Counted from the stretch's first letter, positions 11,672 through 22,740 are shown. The stretch: 64,000 nucleotides of DNA from Acanthosepion pharaonis (GCA_903632075.3 CAHIKZ030001202.1:4311501-4375500), one strand, 5' to 3'. A program made the numbers and translations. The notes: a model not told the origin generated them from the letters alone.

Positions 11672-12400
11672 TATCAGACCAATTAGTGTAGCTCTCCTGC
11701 GTTGAATATGGCCGGGGTGAGGCAGAATTACGCTGGGTGATAATCACCGGTCGTGTAAAATTTGAAATAAAAAACGAAAACTATCCCTAAAAGAATCGCG
11801 ATCAGTAAGACGCCACGCTAATTCCCATATATACCTTTCCTTTACGATCACGTGGTCTACTTATTAGAAATGGAATCACCTGTGTTTGCTCACTAACGAC
11901 CTGTGTTCAAACTCTCGTGTCTGCAACGACAATTTATCCCTATACAACAAATGTTTATCCTGTGCATTGAAAATCAGGAATCGATAGGGATTTGTTATTT
12001 AGAAGGGAAAAGTCATTTAGAGAGTGGAAGGGACCATGCTTGATAAGAGTGTATTGATAATAAAAAAAATATCGGTCGAAGCACATGACCGACTTTTGCG
12101 TAGAAAGACTCATTATCAATTTGGAGAAAGGGAAATTTTTTAGAACAATGGAAACGAAATTTTAATCGGAGGAAAGGTGTCTTTTGGGTTGAGGGGGTGA
12201 CCGGTGGAACTGTATACAGATTCTGACCTGTTAAGGATTGGAACCCCACGATGATGAAGTGGAGACATTTTCAATTCAGATAATTAAGATTTTTGACTAT
12301 CAGGTCTGACCAAAAACAAAGAGGTGAAAAAACGATTGTCTCGGCTCACAGATAGCGCCAATATTCTTTCCTGAAGTTGCATCTAATTAGCGGCAGGCTG
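11672..12400. other. LINE 5' side and spacer
   Basis: The first 80 bases beyond the ORF2 start are probably LINE leader. Beyond that I recognise nothing. Confidence 0.4.
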
Positions 12401-12556
12401 TTTTGACAGAACCCAGGTGAGAAAAAAGCTAAGATTATCATTTTTCGTACGTGCGAAAAAGGCCAAATTAGATTTGTTTTTTTTAGAACAAGAACGATGT
12501 AAGCTACGCCCGATTGGAGACGGGAGGCGTCCCACCACAGTCTCATTAGCCGAAAG

Positions 12557-12690
12557 CGGTCACGTGATATGCGGAAAGAGGAGGGAGAATGCTCGATCAA
12601 GAACCATTGGTCGAAAAACGGTCACGTGGCATGCGGAAAGAGGAGGAGGAATGTTCGATCAGGAACCATTGGTCGAAAACGGTCACCTGA
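12557..12690 (+). promoter_or_regulatory. 62-bp tandem promoter units of copy B
   Basis: CACGTG at 12561 and 12623 and the variant CACCTG at 12684 are 62 and 61 bases apart, each preceded by CGGT. ATTGGT (inverted CCAAT) follows in each of the first two units. Copy A has two such units, copy B two and a half. Confidence 0.65.
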
Positions 12691-13644
12691 CATACGAGAG
12701 ACCGGGAGAGATGGTATGCGTCTTCCCCAGAGGCACTGTGTGAGGAAGTAGGGGTGAAAATAATAGCGATAATGGGAAATCAGAACTAATGCGACTTTTG
12801 GGATTATCGAGAGAGCCGACAGACCCACCCCGGTTTGCTGCGGCGTCAATAAAAGCAGGACCCCAATCGACAAAAATCAGTTCAGCCCCGGACGGCAGCG
12901 AGAAGAGACCACCTCGGACGACAGAGAGTTGCGGCTGAGTTGCGGCAAGAAATCCTTCCAGCCCAAGTCGAAGACAAGAGAAGTTCCATCTAAGTCGACG
13001 AAGAAGAAGATTACTCGAAAGCCGCGGAGAAGTTGCAGCCAAGTCGAAGACAAGGCCAAAGAGTTACTGGACGGAAGAAGAAGAAGTTGAAATCAAGCCC
13101 AGCCGAGAACAGAATTCGACCCAACCAGATCGAAGTGAAGAAATACAACTCAAGTCGAAGAGAAGAATCAACTGCGAATGATTGACAGAAATTAGCCCCA
13201 GTGTCGAACTAGACCACACTCCGACATACATAATTCTGAAGAGTAGGCAATTCGAAATCTTTAAGTTGTATGATAGAAGCTTGTGCCATAGTCCACAGAG
13301 CGGGTCGGGAAATAAGAACAATTTTTCTTTGTGTAACGGACATTAGATATAAAAGGTTGTCACCCTTTTTATCGGTAATTTTTTGTCTCGTGAGTTTTTT
13401 TTTTTTTTTTATTTGTGTTTTGCCACCCCGTCGGACTCCACTTGTATCGGCCCCAATCCCCTGCTGGTCCTGTCTGTCTAAGATCTAAACACAACGTGGG
13501 TAGACAGACCGGAGATCAGTACAGTTGCTTCAGTAACCAGGTATTGGAAGCGAGTTGGGAAAAGGCGAGGCTGGTGATCATCTAACCAAGGGGTTGGAGC
13601 GGCACGCTTCGAACCAGGAGGAGCGACCAGGAGGAGCGACGACA

Positions 13645-13680
13645 CAGTTGGCGCCGTAACCAAGGGATTCGACCCTGGGC
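13645..13680 (+). other. Primer-binding-site-like motif
   Basis: TTGGCGCCGTAACCAAGG is followed by GGATTCGACCCTG, which resembles a T-arm. LTR-element primer sites start TGG because they pair with a tRNA CCA end. Inference only. Confidence 0.45.
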
Positions 13681-13690
13681 CAGGTGTGTA

Positions 13691-14332
13691 CCCGTCACAG
13701 CTTATAATTGAAGGATTTTTTTTTAGAGATGTATTGCTGAAAAGTTTATTTTTAAAATATATTTTAAATGAAATTACGATGGAGATGCATTGAAAAGAAT
13801 GAAGGAAAAGATTCTTAGTGATTTCGAATTACTGCCGAGCTTGTTACCAAAAGTAGAGCATTAATCAACATATACGCACCAAATAAATCAAAAGCAAATA
13901 GGTAATAATTTTCATATATTTTGCACAAATGATAATTACAGGTAGTAGTGACATTTCTCTTTTTTTATTATTTTTTTATATTTTCTCTTTTCTTTATGAG
14001 GTAAATTTTGAAATCGTAGAAAAGGCATTTCGAGTAGTCATTTTTGCTTTCTTTTCTTTATCTCTGACTGTTCCATTTTAACATAGTTCCTTTCTTTTCC
14101 TATCATTTATCATTTGCCTATAATTTTATTCAGTTATCATTTTCTTATTCATAATTAGTTTCGAGTCGTAACGTTATTTTCTTTTGTTTACTACTATTAT
14201 TTTTGGATCAGAATAGTCAATTTCTGCTAGTATTTATCTTTCAAATATTTTTAACAAAAATCTTCTCATATATTTGATGATAATTTTTTTAAAGTTTTTT
14301 GTTTTTTATTGATTTCTATTTTTATCATTTAA

Positions 14333-14335
<3 letters not shown>
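13691..14335. other. AT-rich spacer
   Basis: T-rich noncoding DNA; no gene seen. Confidence 0.6.
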
Positions 14336-14363
<28 letters not shown>

Positions 14364-14396
14364 GTAATAGTAATAATAATGATAATAATAATAATT
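14336..14396. repeat. (AAT)n tract
   Basis: AAT units with a few AGT and GAT variants. It is the left boundary of the RLE LINE series. Confidence 0.9.
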
Positions 14397-14439
14397 CATA
14401 AATTTCATAATTATAAATAATTCTTATGTTTTTTGTTTT

Positions 14440-14530
14440 TTTTAAATTGATTCGTGGAAAATGTCATGAAGCCATTTCTAACCTTAGGTCTCTGGTTGCG
14501 ACCCGGAAGCAAATGTGTATACAAAAAAAT
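14440..14530 (+). mobile_element. RLE LINE 3' end, isolated fragment
   Basis: CATTTCTAACCTTAGGTCTC and GACCCGGAAGCAAATGTGTA match the 3' noncoding end of the near-complete copy at 18890-18955. It lies just right of (AAT)n. Confidence 0.7.
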
Positions 14531-14544
14531 TACTATAATATACT

Positions 14545-15141
14545 AATATAAAATTTGGCATGATAGAGCGGGCCAATATATGTACTGGAAAATATTCTTT
14601 TACGGGAAGGAAACTGTAAGAAACTGGTGTGAAAATCACCCAGATGCGGTTACAGAGATAGGACCTGTAACAATTTTATAAGATTTTTCAATACATACAG
14701 ACAAATCAATCAAAGCGAATCGCCAAGACATGGCGATCACAGACCACAGGAAAAGAATGTCCTTTCTTATTGACATGGCAGTCCTTGCAGATAGTAATTT
14801 ATCTTCAAAATACAGGAATCTTGAAGTGGAAATCTAAAAAATGTGTTATATGTGGACATCAATAATTCCAGTTGGAGCTCTCACATTGATTGGAAAAGAT
14901 TCACATAAACTCATTGAAGGGATTCCTGGTAGACCAAGCCTTAAAGAAATACAAAAATATTTCCACACAATTACTCTCACACGTTAAGAAGCGCTTTATC
15001 TATGTAAAACGATCAGTGGAAAACGTCATGACACCTTTTCTAACCATAGTTCTCTAGGTTGGAACCCAGAAGGATATCTGTGTACAAGAGAATTCCCAGA
15101 AATAATAATAATAATAATAATAATGATAATAATAATAATAT
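14545..15141 (+). pseudogene. RLE LINE C-terminus, 5'-truncated copy
   Basis: Broken frames read WHDRAGQYMYWKI, NWCENHPDAVTEIGPVTIL, NRQDMAITDHRKRMSFLIDM, and IPVGALTLIGKDSHKLIEG with IPGRPSLKEIQKY. This is the restriction-like endonuclease region, as in the longer copy at 18360-18830. Stops interrupt it. The 3' noncoding end (15000-15100) and an (AAT)n tail (15107-15140) follow. It is a separate insertion, not part of the following element. Confidence 0.75.
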
Positions 15142-15201
15142 ATTTTTTTCAACTCTATATACTAAAGTCTGATATCCCCCCTTGGAGTGATCATTCCGAC
15201 T

Positions 15202-15225
15202 TATACTAAGTTAAAACTTAGTATA
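15202..15225. repeat. Perfect 10-bp hairpin
   Basis: TATACTAAGT and ACTTAGTATA flank a TAAA loop, upstream of the main LINE ORF. It may lie in the element's 5' leader. Confidence 0.7.
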
Positions 15226-15387
15226 GTCTACCCCACTGAATACCATACACTATTATGAACTATTCTACCTTCAATATATTAATAAATCGACATTGTAACC
15301 AATCTCCTTGGTTGGGCGTGCTCTTGGATCTTCTTCGAGGATCGTCCTAAAGCTGGTAACCTGAACATAATTACCCGTTGGTGGTCA

Positions 15388-16881
15388 ATGTTAAAACGCA
15401 TATCTCTACCAATTTCAATGAATACGAATAAAATTTCATACCGGATCGGCCGTCATCCGGGACAACAAGGGCCGCGTCCCTCAGAGATGAATCAGTCTGA
15501 GGACGAAAAATCTGTCATTGGAACAAACTCTTCCACAAACGAAGAGACACTAAGTCACCAAACCCGGATTATTGCCAACCTTGGACCAAGTGACTCAATA
15601 CCAAATCGACTATTAAAAAGTAAACGAACGAAATGGAGCCGCGAAGAGTATCGACAAGTCATGACATCCATCTTCACTGCACTCGAAAACCCAGCAAAGA
15701 ACACTACCAATCAAACATACCAAATATGGAGAATTACGGTGGGAAATGATATAAGACCTAACCTCAATCCAAACATGCTTGCCAATGTCAGTAGAGATAT
15801 CATGCGAAACAACAGACTCTCAAAGACAGAAATAGATAGAATAAAATTAGATATAAGAGAAAATACTATGACCCATCACTCAAACTCTAATGAGATGAAT
15901 GTAGAAATAAGGAATGTGACAGAGGATGATGTAAAAACTAAAACAAATGAAATACGAAATAATCTCCCAGGAAATGAAACACAAGAGTCTACCTTAAACA
16001 CAACCTGCTGTTCTCCAGAAAATGTACCTGGAGTCATCTTCAGTGACAATAAGTTAGAATTCCTTGAAAGCCACGAAGCTGAAATCACTGAAGCGAAAAA
16101 TGACGTCATCCAAGTACTCAGCAGAGTAACATTCATACAATTGTCAGACAGAGACCAGCTCCCCAAAATCCATATGACGAATTCCAACAAGCACATCGTG
16201 AAAATATACAATGCTGCTCTGGAAACACTGTTAACAGATAAACCACCGGGAAACATCACAGAAGTTAACAACGTCATATACGCAACAGCTTTAGCAGCGA
16301 CTCGGAAGCTTGGGGTCAAGACAATAAATAAAATTAACAGACACAGAGAACCAGCTTGGAAAGCAAAACTGTTACGAGAAATAAAACAAATCAGATGTGA
16401 GCTTTCTATATTAGATGAGTTCACCAGAAACCCTAATATTTCCACACGCAAGTGCAAAAAGATCAAGCGGAAATATAACATTAAATCCCTAATTGACATT
16501 CTACCAATCAAGGAAATGCTACAACAGAAACTTCAGCTAAATGTACAGAGAACAAGACGATACGAAAAACGTTGTAGGTTCTATCGCCAAAATAAAATAT
16601 TCCGAACGGATCTTAAGAAATTTTACAGGGAAATTGGAAAAACACCTATACATGCCGAAAGGCCACCATCGATTGATAATGTACAGACATTTTGGGAAAA
16701 TATTTGGAGCAGCCCAAATGAATATAACCCAAATGCAGAATGGATCCGGCGTGAAAAAGAACGAATGCTGGATACACCTCTACAAGAATGGGAAAATATA
16801 TCCACAGATGATGTTAGGCAAGCTCTAACGAAATCCCCAAAATGGAAATCCCCAGGAAATGACAAGGTGCCCAATTCCTGA
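15388..16881 (+). pseudogene. RLE-type LINE (R2/R4-like), N-terminal ORF
   Basis: The longest frame in the window, 497 codons, open from the ATG at 15388 to a stop at 16881. Lysine-, arginine- and asparagine-rich. KRTKWSREEYRQVMTSIFTA lies near residue 80. The end, DDVRQALTKSPKWKSPGND, is the motif just before the RT fingers (K.pkWK.PG.D), so the stop falls where the protein should run into the RT. I see no zinc finger. The RT follows in broken frames (16930-17556). This is the upstream half of one ancestral ORF cut by mutation. R4/Dong-like identity is supported by the restriction-like endonuclease C-terminus and the (AAT)n flanks; R2-group membership broadly is safer. Confidence 0.75.
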
Positions 16882-17547
16882 CTTTATCTTCTCTCATCTA
16901 CCCATGAAATTCTTGCAAAAACATTATCAATGCTTGTAAACAATCCCAATAAAATCCCGGAATGGATTACTGAAGGTATTACATACCTCATACCAAAAAC
17001 AACTGAAATAGACGACCCGAAAAATTATAGACCGATAACATGTCTCTCCACTACGTATAAGTTGATCACGTCTGTAATGACGAACCGTACTTATTCCTTT
17101 TCGAAACAAACAGCATTCTTCCGCTGGAACAGAAGGGATGCAGAAGGGGTTCATATGGCTGCAAAGATCAACTTCTGATAAATAAAATGACCCTGGAAAA
17201 TTGCAGGAGACGACGTAGAAATCTTAGCGCAGCTTGGATTGATTATCGTAAAGCCTTTGATAGTGTTCCACCTTCTTGGATCCTTAAGACTTTGGCAATG
17301 TACAAAGTCTCCCCTGTGGTATTAAATATCCTTAAGCACAGCATGGGAATGTGAAACACCAAACTATACCTTAGTCACACCAGGGGCACTGCCATATCCA
17401 ACCGTCTGAATATCCAACCTGGAATCTTTCAAGGAGATTCTCTGTCACACCTTCTGTTTTGTTTATCCTTAATCCCTCTTACGCATGAACTGAACAACAG
17501 TAGCTATGGTTACAAAATAAATAAGAAAATATTCAATCACCTACTAC
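16882..17547 (+). pseudogene. RLE LINE reverse transcriptase, fingers to B motif
   Basis: 16930-17178 reads IPEWITEGITYLIPKT and DPKNYRPITCLSTTYKLIT (RT motif 1/2), then a frame change. WIDYRKAFDSVPPSWI (A motif, 17235-17282) keeps the catalytic aspartate. GIFQGDSLSHLLFCLSLIP (B motif, from 17421) follows. An in-frame stop lies near 17352. Confidence 0.85.
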
Positions 17548-18063
17548 ATGGATGATCTCAAACTCTTTGCCAAAGACGACAATGAGTTGAAAGGCCTCCT
17601 CAATATTGTAAAATACTTCAGTGACGACATAGGTATGGACTTCGGATTAGATAAATGTGCAAACGTAACATTCAAGAAAGGTAGAATTACAGAAACACCC
17701 TTAATAGATTTAGATTTTGTCACAAAGATTAGGGAACTGGAGCATGATGAAGCTTATAAGTACCTAGGAATTAGCGAAGGAGATGACATACAACACCCGC
17801 AAATGAAGGAAAAAATAAGAAAAGAGTACTACAGGCGTGTACGTCTGGTACTAAATACTCAGCTAAACTCAAAAAACAGAATATCAGTCATAAACACATT
17901 GGCTGTCCCTGTGGTGCAATACAGCTTTAATGTCCTTAACTGGACCATAGCTGAAATTAAACGAATGGACGCCAAAACGAGAAAGCTTCTCACTTGCTAC
18001 CGCATTCAAAATGGAGTTTCAAATGGGCGTAGAGATGCAAGTACAGCACAATACACCGGCTGA
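17545..18063 (+). pseudogene. RLE LINE reverse transcriptase, C motif and thumb
   Basis: YMDDLKLFAKDDNELKGLL opens the segment at 17545: the catalytic YMDD is intact. MDFGLDKCANVTFKKG and YKYLGISEGDDIQH (motifs D and E) follow, then KNRISVINTLAVPVVQYSFN and WTIAEIKRMDAKTRKLLT, the thumb. This pattern is characteristic of R2-group elements. The frame closes at 18063 and the next part continues in another frame. Confidence 0.88.
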
Positions 18064-18860
18064 AACTGAAAAATACTTTAAAAAGACAGCAAAGACGAAT
18101 ACAACCGACCAGATACAGAAGCGATGGCAAGATAAACCGCTTCATGGCCAATACTCTGCCCGTACCAAACAAGCTGACGTAGACAAAACCCGTACCCATC
18201 AGTGGCTACGTAGTGCAGTGTTGAAAGCTGAGACTGAAGGTTTTATCCTTGCTGCACAGGACAAATGCTTGCTAACTAGGAATTATCAAGCACATATACT
18301 AAAATGCAGATTCTGTGATAAATATCCATAAACGATTGATCAACTTGTATTAGGTTGCACGATATTGGCTCCCACTGAATATAAAACCCGGCATGACAGA
18401 GTAGGCCAAATCTGTATTGGAAAATCTGCAACTTCTACGGGAAGGAAACTTAAAGAAAATGGTATGAACACCACCCAGACCCGGTTACGGAGATAGGACC
18501 TGTTACAATTCTATGAGACTACACAATACACACTGACAGAACAATCAAAGCCAACCGCCTAGATATTGTTATTAAAGACCACAAACAAAAAAAGTGCGTC
18601 CTTATTGATATGACAGTCCCTGCTGACTGCAATGTATCTTTGAAGATATTCAAAAACTGTCAAAATACAAGGAACTTGAAATAGAAATCTCGAAAATGTG
18701 GCATATGGGGAACATCAACAATCCCTTTTGTAGTTGGAGCCCTAGGATTGGTTGGAAAACATTGCAGTTGAGTAATTGAAGGGATTCCTGGAAGTCCATG
18801 CCTCAAGAAAATACAAAAAAATGATCTGTCAAGTAAAGCCCACACTTTACAAAGGGTCTT
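18064..18860 (+). pseudogene. RLE LINE zinc knuckle and restriction-like endonuclease
   Basis: HGQYSARTKQADVDKTRTH and AAQDKCLLTRNYQAHILK precede a knuckle read CRFCDKYP, stop, TIDQLVLGC (18305-18355). In this family it is C-x2-C...H...C; here the His is Gln and a stop interrupts it. Then YKTRHDRVGQ and, around 18555-18625, RLDIVIKDH and KKCVLIDMTVPAD, the D...LIDMT core of the restriction-like nuclease. Noncoding tail follows. The element is not active. Confidence 0.82.
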
Positions 18861-18969
18861 ATCTATGTAATATTTTTTTTGTCAGTCGAAAGTGTCATTA
18901 TGACATTTCTAACCTTAGGTCCCTGGGCGGGACCCGGAAAGAAATGTGTAAACACCAGAAATCAAAGAA

Positions 18970-19020
<51 letters not shown>
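18861..19020 (+). mobile_element. RLE LINE 3' untranslated end with (AAT)n tail
   Basis: ACATTTCTAACCTTAGGTCC and GACCCGGAAAGAAATGTGTA are shared with the two other 3' ends at 14440 and 15030. The tail is about 17 AAT units. Confidence 0.8.
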
Positions 19021-19049
19021 TTCGCAACACCACTGATGAAACCCATGTA

Positions 19050-19320
19050 TGTTTTAGAAACTAAAAAATTCCAAGTATCTCAATATAGAAATCAGTAGAA
19101 TGTGGCATCTCAAAACAACAACAATACCTGTTGTTATTAGGATTTTAGGAATTATATCAAAAGCTGCAATCAAATATGGGGATCAAATTCCTGCTAGCCT
19201 TAAAATAGATGAATCTTACATGTGGGTATTTCTCATATGTTGCGTAGAATTCTCTCCACGAAAAGAATTTTTCTTATTCTGCATGAGACATCATCTATAT
19301 GCAACTTCTGATTAAAAAAA
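19050..19320 (+). pseudogene. Another RLE LINE C-terminal fragment
   Basis: Frame 19100-19315 reads MWHLKTTTIPVVIRILGIIS and DQIPASLKIDE, aligning with KMWHM...VVGALG...IPG of the copies above, just before the 3' end. It starts 30 bases after the (AAT)n tract and is more diverged. Confidence 0.6.
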
Positions 19321-19486
19321 AAAACTTGCTTCTTGCTGATGTCTCAGTTTGCATCTTGAAGGAAATTATTTCTAAACAATGTAAAGGTAAATATTAATAA
19401 TATTAATTATAACCAAACGCAAACAGAAGAATACTGGAGCTGCTGTAAATCAAACCATAAATCTCGTTTAATATATAAATGCATTA

Positions 19487-19503
19487 AATAATAATAATAA
19501 TAA

Positions 19504-19540
<37 letters not shown>

Positions 19541-19541
19541 T
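19487..19541. repeat. (AAT)n(GAT)n tract
   Basis: AAT units grade into GAT units. Confidence 0.9.
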
Positions 19542-19549
19542 AGTTAAAA

Positions 19550-19800
19550 GGGTGAGTGATGATGGTGCTTCATGAACAGTCCGAGAGGCCATTCCTACAA
19601 AGGGTTCAAAGGATTGATTGACGAACGGCAATTGAAACGCAACACAGCCTACTGGTAGCCGCCCAAGACCAAGGCCTGAATACTAATTCTGCCCCGAAGA
19701 ACATCTATCAACAAGTGGATTCAAATAAGTGAAAGCTGTGGGGCATTGAAGTGGAAAATTTCATTAGCGCTTGTGGAATGCTTGTGGAAAAAATACAAGT
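19550..19800 (+). pseudogene. RLE LINE zinc-knuckle region, diverged fragment
   Basis: A frame near 19650-19740 reads VAAQDQGLNTNSAPKNIYQQ then SNK, stop, KLWGIEVEN, matching the AAQD...LxT...KC.LC.xxxE pattern before the knuckle of R2-like elements. The cysteines are mostly lost. Confidence 0.45.
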
Positions 19801-20150
19801 GATGCCATGATAAATTGGCTTCTCATCTCTATTTAGGCGCATGTAGAATATATAGACCTGAACAAAATAAGAAATGTTATCGCCACAGAGAAGATGGGCG
19901 AAACCGACAAAATCATGATGGTGTGAAATTTCAACATCCAAATATAACGTGTCTTTGAGTGCACTAATCGAGAGACGTTTGCAAAAAAAAAAAAAAAAAA
20001 TGACACCTCACAGACGTGGCTGTTCCTGGAGACCATAATGTCATGGTCAAAGACATTTAGAAATTCTGTACAAACAGTAAAAATATGTAATTCATTGTGA
20101 TTCTTTTTACTATAGATGAGAGTGTTGTTTTTAAATAGCTAAGTTCAGAA
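19801..20150. other. Spacer
   Basis: Contains a poly(A) run at about 19982-20000. No gene seen. Confidence 0.5.
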
Positions 20151-20749
20151 GTGGAAATAATGATCTGGAAGATTGAGTTCAAGCTTGTAGAGAGTAATGA
20201 TGACCAAATCGAAATAAGACGTCGAATTCAGGCACGTAAAAACCTGAGCAGAGTATTGCGGGACAGGAGGATTTCTTTGGTAGCAAAGAAAAGAATACTG
20301 AGCTGTTACGTGATATCTGTACTTCTTTACGACAGCGAGTGTTGGACGATCTTCTCAAAGATGAAGAAGAGACTCAAAGCTACATGGTTCTACAGAAGGA
20401 TGTTAAGCATATCATGTACAGAGCGTGTGAGCAACGATGAGATCTTAGAGAGGTTGCAAACAAGAAGAACGCTTATACTTAACATCAGGAAGAGGCAGCT
20501 GAAGTTTCAGGTACACTTAATGGTGAAGGAGGACCTGAAGAATCTGATACTCACGTGTCGAATAGAGAAATAGAGAAAAAGAGAGACAAGGGAAAGCAGC
20601 GCGTGAGATACCTGATGAACTTGAGCAGGTGGATGTCAGAATATGGTCTAGAGGAAAAAGCAGAGAGAAGAAACTTGCTGAGAGCTGCAAGGAGTAGACG
20701 GAGGTGGAGAGACATGATCGCCTACGTCCTGAAAGGTCATAGTACATAA
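20151..20749 (+). pseudogene. RTE-like LINE, C-terminal fragment 1
   Basis: Two overlapping frames. 20151-20573 reads EIRRRIQARKNLSRVLRDRR, KKRILSCYVISVLLYDSECW, WFYRRMLSISCTERVSNDEI and LNIRKRQLKFQVHLM. 20555-20749 adds KQRVRYLMNLSRWM and RRRWRDMIAYVLKGHST. This is the post-RT thumb and C-terminus of the endonuclease/reverse-transcriptase LINEs of the RTE/Jockey-like group (pattern LLYGSECWT...RRML...RRQL.F.GH). 5'-truncated. Three sister fragments lie at 32855, 34530 and 41555. Confidence 0.82.
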
Positions 20750-21526
20750 AAGAAATAAGTATTTGCGGATAGACAGATTAGAGGCACCTATCGATGAAAA
20801 TTGACCATGGAACGAGGTCAGGAATTCGAAATCAGTCATTAGGAATGGATAGCGCCAGACCTCGCCTCAGTTTACGGACCCGACCGAAATGTTTAACGTT
20901 TTACTGAGATGTCCTACTAAACCCACCTTACTCAATTCCGCTTCATAGAAAATTTGTCTCGAAGACTGTAAAAAAATACTTACACCAGTTCATCAAGATT
21001 TAATATTTAATTCGTATTTAATTTGTTTCGATCTCAACGATTGAACAAGAGCGTGAAGAGGAGTACGAATGGCGGACATGCTACAGAAAGCACCACACGA
21101 AATTATAACAGTCAGCGCCTGTCCGTTGTAGCTTCGTAACTGGATTCTGCATGACTCATTCCAAATGTGCTGCACGCAAAGGTCATGAAATCAACTGGAT
21201 AGTTTTATTTCATGGCAAGTTGAGGTCCACATTAAACAAATCCACACCATCAACGCTTTTTTCTATACGTATTTTCTTTCCCCTTCAACCAACTCTTGCA
21301 AAGCCTAACAACGATAGAGAATGGAGGACGCGAACAAGTTTTGGTAAAACTGGAATCGTTGCCAGTGAATGCAGTCACTAACATCATCATCATCATAAAG
21401 GAAACGATCAACAAAGAAGAAATCAAATTCTTGGATACTAAATAAAGCCGACCACGACGACGAATTCGTTTTGGATTTTATTCAACCTCTCAACTAAAGT
21501 AGCCATCATCACTTGGCAAGTACGAG
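20750..21526. other. Spacer with a short repeat
   Basis: No gene. The 20-base core CATGGAACGAGGTCAGG (20804-20822) recurs at 21788-21804 inside the mariner-like remnant. Confidence 0.5.
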
Positions 21527-22010
21527 GTCTGTATGAAAAGTAATGGGACAGGTGTCACAAACAATTTATTTAAACTCTAAAAGCAAATTAAATGGCTTCC
21601 CCTTCAAAATAATGACCCTCGAATCTAATTTACTTTCCCATTTTTATCTGTCACACTTCTGTACACTACTGGACGGATTGTTTTTGGATGCTCCTCACAA
21701 CTGTTGTTACGACCTTCTTGAGGGCTTCCATATATTCAAAACGGGCCCCGTAATGACCTCCTCGAGATTACGGAAAGAGAAATTGAACATGGAACGAGGT
21801 CAGGTAAATAGTGAGGTTGTTCTCGTACGGCGATGTTCTTCTTGTCCTGAAAATGCCGGATGCTCAGAGCTTTGTGTGCAGGTGCCTTGTCGAGATGAAG
21901 CAGCCACGATTTGTCCTGCTACAAAAGCACATGAAAAAATACAATGTTTGCAGAAAGCTAAGATTATGGTCATATAGGGTCAAGATATTATGTTAGCTGA
22001 TACAATTCTA
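21527..22010 (-). pseudogene. Mariner-like transposon remnant
   Basis: Starts at the left with TACGAGGTCTGTATGAAAAG (21521-21540), a mariner-type terminal inverted repeat. The minus strand reads EALKKVVTTVVRSIQ, then GHYFEGEAI and a stop (around 21625-21600), the usual transposase C-terminus (...YFEGE). The rest is too decayed to place and the other terminal repeat was not found. TIR and stop spacing fit the DD(E/D) mariner family. Confidence 0.6.
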
Positions 22011-22477
22011 TCATCCCCCTTTCGCTCAGAGCTCACACAATAACGTCAGTCCCGTTACTTTTCAGACACATATCATATATCTTTTTTTTTCTAATATATT
22101 ACTTTTAATATTGCATCACTATCGGATTATATATACACTTAATTTGTTCGTGAGCTACTTGGAAAATGTTATTATCATATTAATGACATTACCAAAAGCT
22201 TTCTCCCATTTTTACGGAAATTCTTGTGAATATTAACATGAGATTTATCATTAACTTTCACAAAGGATACGCCTTCACTTGCGAAAATTTTCACATGTAT
22301 AACCACAAAAAAATGTAAATGATTGAATAATCTTTGTCAACCGAAAACACTGAGTGCGTTTGTAAAAATAACTTTTATTTAAGTGTGTACATCACAATTG
22401 AATGATTTGCATTCTGAACTTAGAAACATGCAAAACTGTGAATTTACATATTAATTTGCTTCCTTCAGTTTATTAGG
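22011..22477. other. AT-rich spacer
   Basis: No gene or repeat recognised. Confidence 0.5.
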
Positions 22478-22740
22478 CCTTTGCAGGTTATTTAAAGCTA
22501 GAAAATATTTTTTTTTTAGATTTTAAGAACTTTTGGAGATAATACTGGTTTAGTTATATAAGTCTTACTAATTAACCCATGCTGAGGTGTAGATGTGAAT
22601 TCATACCTTTCCCAAGGGTAGTTGCGTGTAGGTGAATATAACAAAGCCAACGGGAATTGGAACTCGGCTCTGCGATTACCAATTTTCTGTACCACCCGCT
22701 GCACATCCAAGCATAAATCTTCTGGTACTGCTAATCAGGT
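22478..22740 (-). mobile_element. tRNA-type SINE, family A
   Basis: The minus strand has an A-box-like TGTGCAGCGGGTGGTACAG, then a B box GAGTTCCAATTCCCG (22651-22666), then a body and a tail containing GCTTTAAATAACCTGC. The same sequence is present on the minus strand at 40755-41005. The tRNA-like head and body suit a Pol III SINE of about 260 bp. Confidence 0.72.

Larger units (their letters stand above)
12420..13690 (+). mobile_element. LTR-like repeat, copy B
   Basis: Same family as 1808-3060, in the opposite orientation. From left to right: a T-rich lead, tandem 62-bp promoter units (12557-12690), GGCGTCAATAAAAGC (12842-12856, shared with copy A), a stretch rich in AAGTCGAAGACAAG-type repeats (12975-13100), a T-rich variable zone (13320-13420), a conserved CGTGGGTAGACAGACCGGAG zone (13494-13513), and TTGGCGCC at 13648-13655 after ACACAG. 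Order and end motif suit U3-R-U5 followed by a primer-binding site. Nothing downstream codes for Gag or Pol. Confidence 0.6.

Noticed and set aside
13348..13354. TATAAAA as the LTR promoter box in copy B
   Set aside because: The position is not conserved in copy A, unlike GGCGTCAATAAAAG at 12842.
1808..13690. A single retroelement with two inverted LTRs
   Set aside because: LTRs of one element are direct repeats; these are inverted and the DNA between belongs to a LINE and spacer.
15876..16511. Minus-strand frame of 211 codons
   Set aside because: It is antisense to the 497-codon LINE frame; hydrophobic by codon mirror only.
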